From assembly GCA_030760725.1 (NCBI GenBank), contig JASWHV010000019.1, forward strand, positions 38,009,944 to 38,073,943: a DNA stretch of 64,000 nucleotides. The letters run 5' to 3'. A program made the translations under genes and the position numbers. Shown one piece after another: positions 55,069-64,000 of this stretch; position 1 is the first letter of the stretch; each line of letters starts with the position of its first letter. The notes under the pieces are model-generated. The model had not been told where the DNA came from. It made no database searches and saw only the letters and a program-made list of their open reading frames with translations. The DNA comes from Neostapfia colusana. Lineage: Eukaryota > Streptophyta > Magnoliopsida > Poales > Poaceae.

Positions 55069-56797
55069 CGTATTGGTAATAGCGCACGGAATAAGGATCG
55101 TATTATGACAAAAACATAGGATACGGTGAGGAAACGGTATTAGGCCCATATAAGGACTATATTAGTATAGTTACTTAAAGTGGCATTGCTAACTTATTTG
55201 TTATGATTCTGAATTTTAATTATGTAACGACGCACCTACGTTCAGGTAAACATGGTAAGGAACGCCACCGAAAGCGGTTCAATTTCGGTTAGCTCCCCTG
55301 ACGAGGAAAGTGGTTCAGGGCTAAGTCTCACAGCTTGGTGTGAGACGTTAATATGAAACTCTTGGACTCTTCATGTTCCTGAGTTCATATGGAACGCTGA
55401 TCCCTAGCGTGCATTAGGCAAGAAAGTGGAGACCCCATCGTGTGGTCAGTAACGCGATAGTGTGTTCGTCTGGAAATAGCCCAGGAGGACATACGCAGCG
55501 CTTGCCATCGGCGTGCCCTGCAGGGCAGTAGGTGGTATCCGTTGGGTTGATAACATTCCCAACCGTGACGACCCGTTCATGATATACTCGGGTTCCCCGT
55601 CGTGTGGTGTAGAAACACGATCACGTACCTTGAGACGTGGCTTAACTCAAGGACATCCATATGACAATGATACGGGCGTTTGTATTTACTTTCAAATATG
55701 GAACTGCCTGAAATGAAACAACCTTTGAGTGCACCGCTATTGAGTGTTCTTGTGCAGGCACTAACCACATACGTATCCCGTGTAGAACACCTGTGCGAGA
55801 GACCGTCTTAGTGCCACTGATAGAACGGATATGCCGGTGTAATCCGGTTTAGGATTTTCTTTGGTGAGGCAACGTAGTACCGACATGTTTCTTACGGTGC
55901 ATCGACACCGTACTACACTTAATAACCTCTTCCCTATGAAGAAATGATTCATGAGCTATCTTTCAACTAAAAATGGAAGTTTGAAACAAATATTAGTCAC
56001 TGAACTCTTATTTTGAGCTAAGATTCAAATGAGAGCATGACCAGGCGTCAAAATTTTCAAAAATAGAGTGCTCTGTTTCTGGCAGGAATTCTTGCTGGAC
56101 TTTAACAGAGCATAACTATGAGTTTATATAACCAATTAAGGTGTATGATACAGTTCTCGCAATATGTTCTAGTGCTCTACAATTTCTTTGTAGACCTCCA
56201 GAGCAAAATCACACGTTAAGTTGGTGAAAAGTCCAGTTGAAGACAAACTGTTCAGAACCAGGACAGTAGCAAAAACCTCTCTGGACCTTTCTGTATTTAA
56301 GCCATAACTTCCTGTAGAAAAATCCTTAAGGAGTCTATGATACACCGTTAGAAAGGTTATGTAATTTTCAACATTATTATAGTTCAGAGTTTGCTCAGAT
56401 TCTTATTGTATTTGCATATACAACAGTGATAAAGGTAGCCACATACAAAGGACATGCTGGCAAATTTTATCCAGGAATCCTGTCAAATTTGAGCAATCAT
56501 AACTTATGATCCAAAGATGATCTAGAGGCATATAAGTACCCTTTGGAAACATACTGAAGTTTACTAAAACTTTGGTATTAAACTCAAGTCAAGAATCTAT
56601 AGATAACTTGAGTAAATTTTTAAGTTTGTGTGAACTGGTCAGGGTAGTCCAGCTGATTAGTTTAGCGTACTTAAGATTTGTTTAAAACATGAATGTGGTT
56701 ATGCTTTCTTAAAGTTCATGACATGTTCATGTTTTACTTATCTTTACTTACTACTGAGATAGAATTTTGATTGATTCAAAATTTTGTTTCGTGCAGT
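55069..56797 (+). other. Element E 5' leader with predicted intron
   Basis: A 1.7-kb leader without coding signal. Candidate donors are CAG|GTAAAC at 55246 and ATG|GTAAGG at 55255. The candidate acceptor is TTTCGTGCAG at 56796, one base before the gag ATG. It is nearly collinear with C's inverted leader. Confidence 0.5.
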
Positions 56798-57847
56798 ATG
56801 GTACGCACACATTCTCAAATGGAGCTTGGAGGTTCGAGTCGAGGTGGGAATGACTCGACTTCATCACAAGAGCCATCGTCAACCGGATTGGCTGAAATTA
56901 TGGCAAAGATTAATGTAACTCTCCAAACTCTAGTTCAGAAAGGAATAAATAGAGAAGCTCAGCATCACATACCAACCCCGACCACTTATCTGGATTTCTT
57001 GGCGACACAACCGCCGGTATTCTCAGAGGCGGCTTGCCATTGTGAAGCAAATCACTGGTTACGTGTCATTGAGTCCAAGTTTGGGTTGATTCAATGTGAT
57101 GACTTCTCGAAGACACTATATGCCGCTCAGCAGCTTCACGGCTTTGCTGGAGCATGGTGGGCATAGTACCTTGCTGTACAACCCGCAGGGCATCGTGTCA
57201 CATGGGCGGAGTTCCAGGATGCATTTCGTACTCGTTTCATTCCTGCGGGCATAATGCAAAGAAGTCATGAGGAATTCTAGAATCTAAAGCAAGGGGAAAT
57301 GAGTGTTATTGAGTATGCGAAGGAATTCAATCGCTTAGCTCAATATGTCCCTGACTATGTGAAATCACCATCCTTAAAGGGTTATTATTTTTACCGAGGG
57401 CTGACCGCTAGGCTGCGATATGAGTTGGCTCAAGTTAGCCAAGAGAATTTTGATGAGTTTGTGAGCTGTGCTATCACTCAGGAATATTATTCCAATCTCT
57501 ACCTTAAAGAAAAGAGGGAGAGGGACTCATCACAGGATGAATGCAATCATCTACCTCAGAAGTATCGGTGTGTAATCCGTTCACCTTCCGGTCGAGAGGT
57601 TCCACAAAAAGTGCAGTCATTCTTGGAGTATGACGACTCGTATACTCCACAGAGGTCTTATTAACCTCCACCGCAGCAGAAACTTATTTCTCTTGCACCT
57701 CAGTATCAACAAGGTGCACCAGAAGGTTATTTCCCTCAAGAGATTGAAGACGATCAAGGTGATTTCGCAGCTGAACCGAGTGGTGTCCCACTTCATATTG
57801 ATAATGAACTCAACGTCAATGAAGCAACTGAACCGAGCAGAAACATT
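56798..57847 (+). pseudogene. Element E gag
   Basis: Starts MVRTHSQMELGGSS and carries the capsid-like region (FLATQPPVFSEA, WLRVIESKFGLIQC, LHGFAGAWWA, FNRLAQYVPDYV). Stops at 57164-57166 (TAG), 57278-57280 (TAG) and 57662-57664 (TAA) interrupt the frame, which otherwise runs on into protease. Where A and B have a CCHC knuckle, E has an acidic, Q/E-rich stretch with no cysteines. Confidence 0.88.
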
Positions 57848-60800
57848 ATGTCTGTGGGTTCAGTTCCAAAGAGTGATCTTGGACAGCAAAGAAAAACCAT
57901 GTCCAAAGTGGGAACAGTTAATTATGTGTCAGTCGATGATCTGCCAAAGGGAGGACCTGTTCTTGCTGGCAGGTTCACCTTAAATGACAAGCCGGTTGTC
58001 ATTCTATTTGACTCTGGTGCAACACATAATTTCATTAGCAGAGGGACAGTGATCCGGTATCAGATCTCCACAACTATCACAAAAGGTTCTTACCTTATTC
58101 ATTCGCCAGGTGGAGACATATCGACTAATGAAGTCGTTTCTCGAGCACCACTTTGTTTGGGTGGAAAAATTTATCCTACCACCCTCATTATTCTCGAAGA
58201 GCAAGGAATCAATGCCGTATTGGGAATATCATGGTTGACCTTCCATAAGGCTGTTCTAGACATCGAGAACAGGAGTGTTCACTTGGACTCTCCACTTCAC
58301 GGGCATCAAACATTGTATCTCGGCAAAGCGGTTTCTAAAGAACCAGAGGTATGTAATGCCGAGGCTTGCAAGTTACAAGACATTCCGGTAGTCCGTGAAT
58401 ATCCGGACGTGTTTCCCGAAGATCTTCCAGGCTTACCACCTGAGCGCGAGGTGGAATTCAAAATAGAGTTGATACCGGGAACCAAGCCGATCTCTCGGAG
58501 ACCATACAAAATGGCTCCGAATGAACTGGCAGAACTGAAGGAGCAACTCAAAGATCTGATGGACAAGGGTTTCATTTGTCCAAGTTCATCACCATGGGGT
58601 TGCTCGGCTTTATTTGTGAAGAAGAAGGATGAGACGCTGAGGCTATGCGTCGATTATCGTCCTCTATATGCTGTGACAATAAAGAACAAGTATCCACTAC
58701 CAAGAATTGATATTCTCTTCGATCAGCTAGTGGGTGCTAAAGTATTCTCCAAGATGTACTTAAGGTTGGGATATCATCAAATCAAGATTCGAGCAGAAGA
58801 TATCCCGAAAACAGCTTTCTCGACAAGATATGGACTCTATCAGTATCTTGTCATGTCATTTGGGTTGACCAATGCTCCGGCTCACTTTATGTATCTTATG
58901 AACTCGGTGTTCATGCCGGAGCTGGATCAGTTCGTTGTGGTATTCATTGACGACATCTTGGTCTATTCCAAATCAGAAGAGGAACACGCTAAACATTTGC
59001 ATATTGTGCTCGAATGATTGAGAGATCACAAACTCTATGCAAAGTTTAGTAAATGTGAATTCTGGATCAACCAGGTGCCGTTTCTTGGACATATTATTTC
59101 AACGGAAGGCATTGCTTTTGATCCAAGAAAGATTGAACAAGTGCTGAAGTGGAGGTCTCCAACATCAGTCCATGAAGTTCGTAGCTTGTTGGGTTTGGCG
59201 GGATATTACCGGAGGTTCATCCCGAGCTTCTAAAAAATCTCCAAACCTATGATGGAGCTACTGAAGAAGGGCATCAAATATGATTGGAGCAAGCCATGTG
59301 AGGAAGCTTTTCAAGCGTTGGTGAAACACCTCACAACAGCCCCGGTTTTAGCTCAACCGGATACAACCAAGCCTTTTGATTTTTATTGTGATGCATCCGG
59401 CATCGGGCTTGGTTGTGTACTCATGCAAGGAGGACATGTGGTCGCATATGGATCACGGCAATTATGGATTCATGAGCAACATTATCCAACTCATGATCTC
59501 GAGCTTGCTGCCGGGGTATTAGCCTTGAAGATGTGGAGACATTACCTCTTGGGAAATCTGGTTCATCTCTACACCGACCACAAAAGTTTGAAGTACATAT
59601 TCACTCAGAAAGAGTTGAATATGCGACAACGGCGATGGTTGGAGCTGATCAAGGACTATGAGATTGAAATTCATTATCATCCGGGAAAGGCAAATGTGGT
59701 TGCCGATGCACTCAGCCGGAAGTCTCATATTCATAACCTGACCATTACGCCGATAGAAGAGGAAGAACCAAATCTCTACTTGGTTCCATATGGAGCCCTA
59801 CATAATCTAGCTCCCATACCCACAATAAGAGAGGAGTTTATGGAAGCTCAAAAGAAAGACAAAGGCATGGCTCATATCAAAAAGAGGTTGAAGAACGGGG
59901 AGATTAAATGTTTCCGGTTAGATGATGAAGATACCTTATGGTTCAAGGACCGGATAGTCATACCCCGTGATATGAGGCTGTGGAAGAAAATTTTGGATGA
60001 GGCTCACTTATCCAAATTTTCTATTCATCCTGGCAGCAACAAAATGTATCAAGACCTCCGGAAGAAGTTTTGGTGGACACATATAAAACGTGAAGTTGCA
60101 AAATATGTTTCAGAATGTGATACGTGTCGAAGAGTTAAGGACGATCATGTGAAGAAGTCGGGCCTGTTGCAACCGCTACAAATACCGGCACGGAAGTGGG
60201 AAGACTTGAGTATGGATTTCATTGTTGGGTTGCCGATGACCTCCCACCATCATGATTCGATTTGGGTAATCGTTGACCGATTAACCAAGTCAGCACGTTT
60301 CATTCTGGTGCATACCAACTACAGCGCCAAGCAATATGCGCAGTTGTACATAGCACGAATCTTGTGCTTGCATGGAGTTCCCCGTACCATTGTCTCCGAC
60401 AGAGGATCGCTGTTTGTGTCCCGCTTCTGGGAACAGCTACACGCATCCTTGGGAACTAAATTGATTCGAAGCTCCGCGTATCACCCTCAAACCGATGGAC
60501 AAACTGATAGGGTGAATCAAATCCTTGAAGATATGCTAAGGGCGTGTGCCATCCACCACGGTACGAGCTGGGATGTTCACTTACCGTTGGCGGAGTTCTC
60601 GTATAACAACGGTTATCAAATGAGCATAAAAATTGCACCGTATGAAGCTCTCTACGGCCGGAAGTGCCGCACACCCTTGAACTGGTGTGAATCCGGCGAG
60701 ATAGTCATTTACGGGATTGATCTCGTAAATGAAGCTGAAGAGCGGGTAAGGCTTATTCAAGCAAATCTTAAAGCCGCTAAGTTCAGGCAAAAGAGCTATG

Positions 60801-61257
60801 CGGATAAGAGACGTCGTCCTCTGAACTTTCAAGTTGGAGACCACGTATACCTCCGCGTATCTCCTATGAAGGGCATTCACTGATTCGGAGTAAAAGGAAA
60901 ATTAGCTCCATGTTTTATCGGTCCCTTCGCCATCATTGAAAGGTGTGGACCCGTGGCATACCGTTTGGAACTACCGGCCGCCTTAGCCGGAGTCATAACG
61001 TCTTCCACATCTCTCAGTTGCGGAAGTGTTTGAAAGTTCCGACGGAGATTCTCACGAAAGGCATAGCAGATTTGAAGCCGGACCTCACTTATGTCGAGCA
61101 CCCAACCCGGATAATTGATGAAAAGACTCGCGAGACCAGAAACCGGACGCTGCGATTTTTCAAGGTGCTATGGGAAAATCACACGCTCGACGAAGCTACA
61201 TGGGAAAGTGAGAAATATTTACAACGCAATCATCCGGAGTTGTTAGAGGCTTATAAT
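57848..61257 (+). pseudogene. Element E pol: protease, RT, RNase H, integrase, chromodomain
   Basis: Protease DSG is at about 58010 (ILFDSGATHNFIS). RT runs about 58380-59240 with FIDD at 58943-58954. RNase H motifs are at about 59385-59710. Integrase Asp residues are at 60215-60217 and 60398-60400. The chromodomain is about 61100-61257. Defects: the RT motif A aspartate is Tyr (58757-58759) and the integrase catalytic Glu is Asp (60506-60508). There are in-frame stops at 59015-59017 (TGA for Arg), 59231-59233 (TAA) and 60881-60883 (TGA for Arg), and a 1-base loss near 60995 shifts frame. Clearly inactive. Confidence 0.92.
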
Positions 61258-61315
61258 TAGTAGTTTTCCTCTCCACGTCGTCCTTAATCATGAATCTCGT
61301 GACGAGATTCTTTTT

Positions 61316-61328
61316 AAGGGGGGAGGAA
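61316..61328 (+). other. Element E polypurine tract
   Basis: AAGGGGGGAGGAA sits directly before TGTAATAGTCCC. Confidence 0.9.
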
Positions 61329-61895
61329 TGTAATAGTCCCAAAACATGTAAATAGAAAACTTGAGCTATGAATAAAGTTGAGTCTAAGTACAAGAAATGG
61401 GACTTTCAAAAACTTTTGTTTACTCATGAAAGTGTTGGCATGTGCAATAAAACTTTGAATTCAGTTTGAACTAAGAGGGTCACTTCAAAAAGAAGAAGGA
61501 CATTTCCAAAAGAGGAAATTCAAACTGTTGTTTAAGAAGTTGTATTTGCAATGGCCAACTGAAGAATCAGAGGGCATAATTGAATTCTTCAGGTTCAAAT
61601 TATGAGGAAGGCAAATTTTGAGAAAATTTTGAGGTACTTTGATATGTATATCAAAGGGACTTGTAAATTTCCCTGAAATTTGAATCCAAATTTGAAACTG
61701 AGGCAAAACATGTCAAATTGCCAAATGGCTTTTGAATTTGAGTTCCTCATAGTTTAATTTGCAAGGTGCCAAAATTGGAGATATTTTGGATAGGAACTGT
61801 GGAGGGACCCACCTGTCATTGAGAGGGGGAGGGAGTAACTTACTGCTTAAGTTTCAGCCTCTGTGTATCGGTTCCCACCCGAGCTGCCGAGGGGG
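61329..61895 (+). mobile_element. Element E 3' LTR, first 567 bases
   Basis: Aligns with 50937-51510 up to gccgaggggg, where F's LTR begins. The remainder is beyond the window. Confidence 0.9.
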
Positions 61896-62287
61896 TGTGA
61901 CGGACCACAGGACCTCGTCGGGTGGTGCCGTGTTATGCGGCACCCAACAGCACACGGGTCGATGAACACACATCATATTACATAAATAGTTTAGCGGAAG
62001 CGTACAAGAATGTTTTACAAATAGTTATATCAGAGTAAACTACAGCTGAAGACTATCACTCTCACGACTCATGTCTAAACTAGCAACAAAGAAATGGTCC
62101 AGCCCATGGACGTTTCATACTAGCAACATGAAGACCATCTGCAGCGTCAAGGATGCTCTTTGAGTAAGCACTCGGAGGTTCCCGAGTCTCATCGGCACCC
62201 CTTCTCATAAACCTCGAGTCAATTACCTGCAAAACAACTCGGATAGCATCCGTGAGCATAACGCTCAGCAAGACTTAACCGTCATCC
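61896..62287 (-). mobile_element. Element F LTR fragment (U5 end)
   Basis: The U5 terminus of another family LTR on the minus strand (ends GTCCGTCACA at 61896). It contains the inverted ggtgccgtgttatgcggcacc block, the acceptor-like TTTTGCAG near 62227-62234, and the TGAGC/GCTCA hairpin (62253-62267). It is cut at 62287 by the copia LTR. Its own insertion point is after the G run of E's LTR. Confidence 0.75.
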
Positions 62288-62891
62288 TGTAGGATCGAAG
62301 AGCACGTGAAAAGCTACCAGAGGGGGGTGAATGGTAGATTAAAACTTTTCGCAGCGGAAACAACAAAAACCCCTCAGCAAAAATCAATAGGTTAAAGAAA
62401 CCGTGTGTGCAAGTGTTTTCAAACGTGTTCAACCGTGACAAATCAAGTATAGAGGTAGAGAATCAAGTCACGAATCTAATGCAACAAGAATCACTTGAAA
62501 ACACAAAGTAAAACTTGAGATATGATCAAAACATTAAACGAAGATCAATCTGTTCTACCCGATATAAAACAGATCTGCAACGCTGCAAAGAAACTCGTGT
62601 ATCTCAAAAACTACAGATCTGAAGCTCGTGAGAATTTCACAGATGATAGATAATTGAGTTGTGAAGACAACCCAAAAAGAATCAAAGTCAATCGGATCTG
62701 TAAAACTCGAGTTATGAACAAAACACCGAAGCAACATCGGTCTGTCCAGAAACTCGGCGAGAAAGACTTGACGAAAAACAAGTCGGACGAACAAGGCACA
62801 AAAGCTCCTCGAAACTATGAACTTTACTCAATAGAAACACAAGAGGAACAGCCCAAAGTTCTCTACCCACGAGAGCTCTGGCCTCCCTTGA

Positions 62892-62900
62892 TTTTATAGC
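62892..62900 (-). promoter_or_regulatory. Probable TATA box of copia LTR
   Basis: Minus strand GCTATAAAATC, about 600 bases from the LTR's 3' end. Motif only. Confidence 0.55.
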
Positions 62901-63710
62901 CAGCCCTCAGGCTAAACAATCCAATCTAGGACTCCTACTCCTAATTGGACTCGTATCCTAACTTACCATAACTGCTCAGGACTCTCCTATTCGCAGATAG
63001 AAGCAATCGTGAGACTTCCAAACACCTTAGGAACGTCCTAAACATTCCTAAAACAACTCAACTTCGTGCCTAGCATGAAATCCTATCATAACCAACTCAA
63101 ATCTTCCATATTTGAGCCATATCTGACTCAGCCTCAGCCTGAGTACACAATCCAGCCGGTTGGACCTTTCCGACCAATTCTTTACGTCCACTTCTCTTCA
63201 TCACGCCTTGGAACAATGTTGCCACATCCATGCACTCCTTGCACACGTGCAAACACCTTCCAACGACGTACACGCAACCTTCATATGCACTGCCCTTGAT
63301 CCAAACATGCTGCGCGACCTCCCGATCAACTCAACCACAGCTCCTCCCGAACTTGGTTGTTGGAACCTCATCTCCTCCCTGAGACTAGTCCATGGATCCC
63401 GTCACCAGCCATGTCTTGAACTCAAGCAACACCTGCAGATGAATAAACAACCAATTCTTCCGAGCACAAGTCCTCGACTTGACTCACGTTAGTTCGAAAA
63501 CCACAACACCTTACATGAGCACGTCACATAAGCATGTTGCAAACCATATCAAATGATAACAGCCATAACCACCAAAACACACAAAAAACGTAGCAAATTA
63601 ATATTAAGCAAACCTTCCCATAAAGCAAGTCTGAAACATTGCGAGTTAAAAGCAAAAACAAGACGCTGCAGTTCTACGAGTTGAACTTCACGGGAGCTCC
63701 CTAAAAACAA

Positions 63711-63820
63711 GCTCCGGACCTCACAGAAGCTCTCCGGACCTTGCAGGAGCTCTCCGGACCTTGCGTCGGACCTTGCCAACACTTGGCGGACCTAACAAAG
63801 AACTTGTCGGACCTTGCCAC
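63711..63820 (-). repeat. Short repeats in copia LTR U3
   Basis: The decamer CGGACCTTGC or close variants occurs at least five times within about 110 bases, two with the longer agctctccggaccttgc context. It lies upstream of the TATA box in the LTR's orientation, where enhancer repeats are often found in LTRs. Confidence 0.65.
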
Positions 63821-63911
63821 AGAAGAATGTTTTGGCAATATTCAAAACTTTGAATGTTAATGCTAACTTTTATCCTAATTGCCAATGTATTCAGCACACA
63901 TAGGTCTCACA

Positions 63912-63924
63912 ATCTCCCCCTTGA
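63912..63924 (-). other. Copia polypurine tract
   Basis: Minus strand TCAAGGGGGAGAT directly before TGTGAGACC. Internal sequence of the copia element follows from 63925 to the window end, with no readable frame in so short a stretch. Confidence 0.7.
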
Positions 63925-64000
63925 TGAATGCATTGGCAACACCAATTAAAATCCGAACATTGGCTTATGAAAAGTTTTGAAAAGCTTTGAAAACTCATTT

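Larger units (their letters stand above)
50937..61895 (+). mobile_element. Element E: Ty3/gypsy chromovirus, 3' LTR cut by F
   Basis: Plus strand: 5' LTR 50937-55053, primer site 55057-55068, leader, gag, pol, polypurine tract, and the start of the 3' LTR from 61329. It is inserted in the copia fragment; the left flanking five bases are tgttg. The right TSD cannot be seen because F interrupts the 3' LTR. Over the ~565 bases in common the LTRs differ by about 3% by eye. Confidence 0.92.
62288..63911 (-). mobile_element. Ty1/copia SIRE/Maximus-like 3' LTR
   Basis: 1,624 bases on the minus strand from TGTGAGACC at 63911 to GATCCTACA at 62288. The next sequence right of it is the reverse complement of a GGGGGAGA polypurine tract of the kind preceding SIRE/Maximus LTRs. 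The gaggggggtgaatgg and cgcagcggaaac motifs near its end are also typical of that group. The left flanking five bases are catcc. The rest of the element lies right of the window. Confidence 0.7.

Noticed and set aside
63066..63492. ORFs of 77 and 110 codons in the copia LTR
   Set aside because: Opposite or unrelated to the LTR's orientation, overlapping each other, with no recognisable domain.

Overview
The window looks like intergenic DNA from a flowering plant with a large, repeat-rich genome. A monocot, probably a grass, is my best guess, but the sequence does not prove it. I found no host gene, tRNA, rRNA or CRISPR array. Nearly every base can be assigned to LTR retrotransposons inserted into one another. 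Most belong to one group of Ty3/gypsy chromoviruses resembling the Tekay/Del clade. They have 3.8-4.2 kb LTRs, an initiator-tRNA-Met primer site, a single gag-pol frame, a DD35E integrase with a GPY/F motif, and a C-terminal chromodomain. Two Ty1/copia pieces are also present.

Layout: D (+), 3-4680, is a pol tail plus 3' LTR. It sits in a left LTR, 4681-7823 (+). Next comes composite C: an inverted leader-gag-protease-RT piece (7824-11119, minus) fused to forward RT/RNase H-integrase (11120-13231), then C's 3' LTR (13300-15206, resuming 48015-50118). Element A (minus, 15207-48009, TSD ccaaa) interrupts C's 3' LTR. A carries two later insertions: a solo LTR S (22961-26995, TSD ctgcg) in its gag, and the nearly intact young element B (minus, 28331-43145, TSD agttt) in its leader. 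C ends against an old copia integrase fragment (50119-50936, +). E (+, 50937-61895) interrupts that fragment. F, a minus LTR piece (61896-62287), interrupts E's 3' LTR. A SIRE/Maximus-like copia 3' LTR (minus, 62288-63911) interrupts F and runs out of the window.

The order of events is read from the nesting: copia, then C and E, then D and A (into C's LTRs) and F (into E's LTR), then S and B (into A) and the SIRE-like copia (into F). LTR divergence estimated by eye agrees: E about 3%, A about 1-2%, B about 0.5%.

The most unexpected signal is inside the LTRs. Downstream of the presumed transcription start, every family copy that spans the region shows a structured segment of about 1.1 kb bounded by a GC donor (AAG|GCAAGC) and an AG acceptor, like a GC-AG intron. 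In the S, C, A and B LTRs the flanking exons encode a small acidic peptide whose reading phase and sequence are conserved across the intron. The segment also holds hairpins whose stems change by compensatory substitutions while one loop stays fixed. A second predicted intron runs from a conserved GTAAG donor after the primer site to an AG just before the gag ATG. Together these suggest an LTR-encoded, spliced regulatory module not explained by the standard gag-pol plan.
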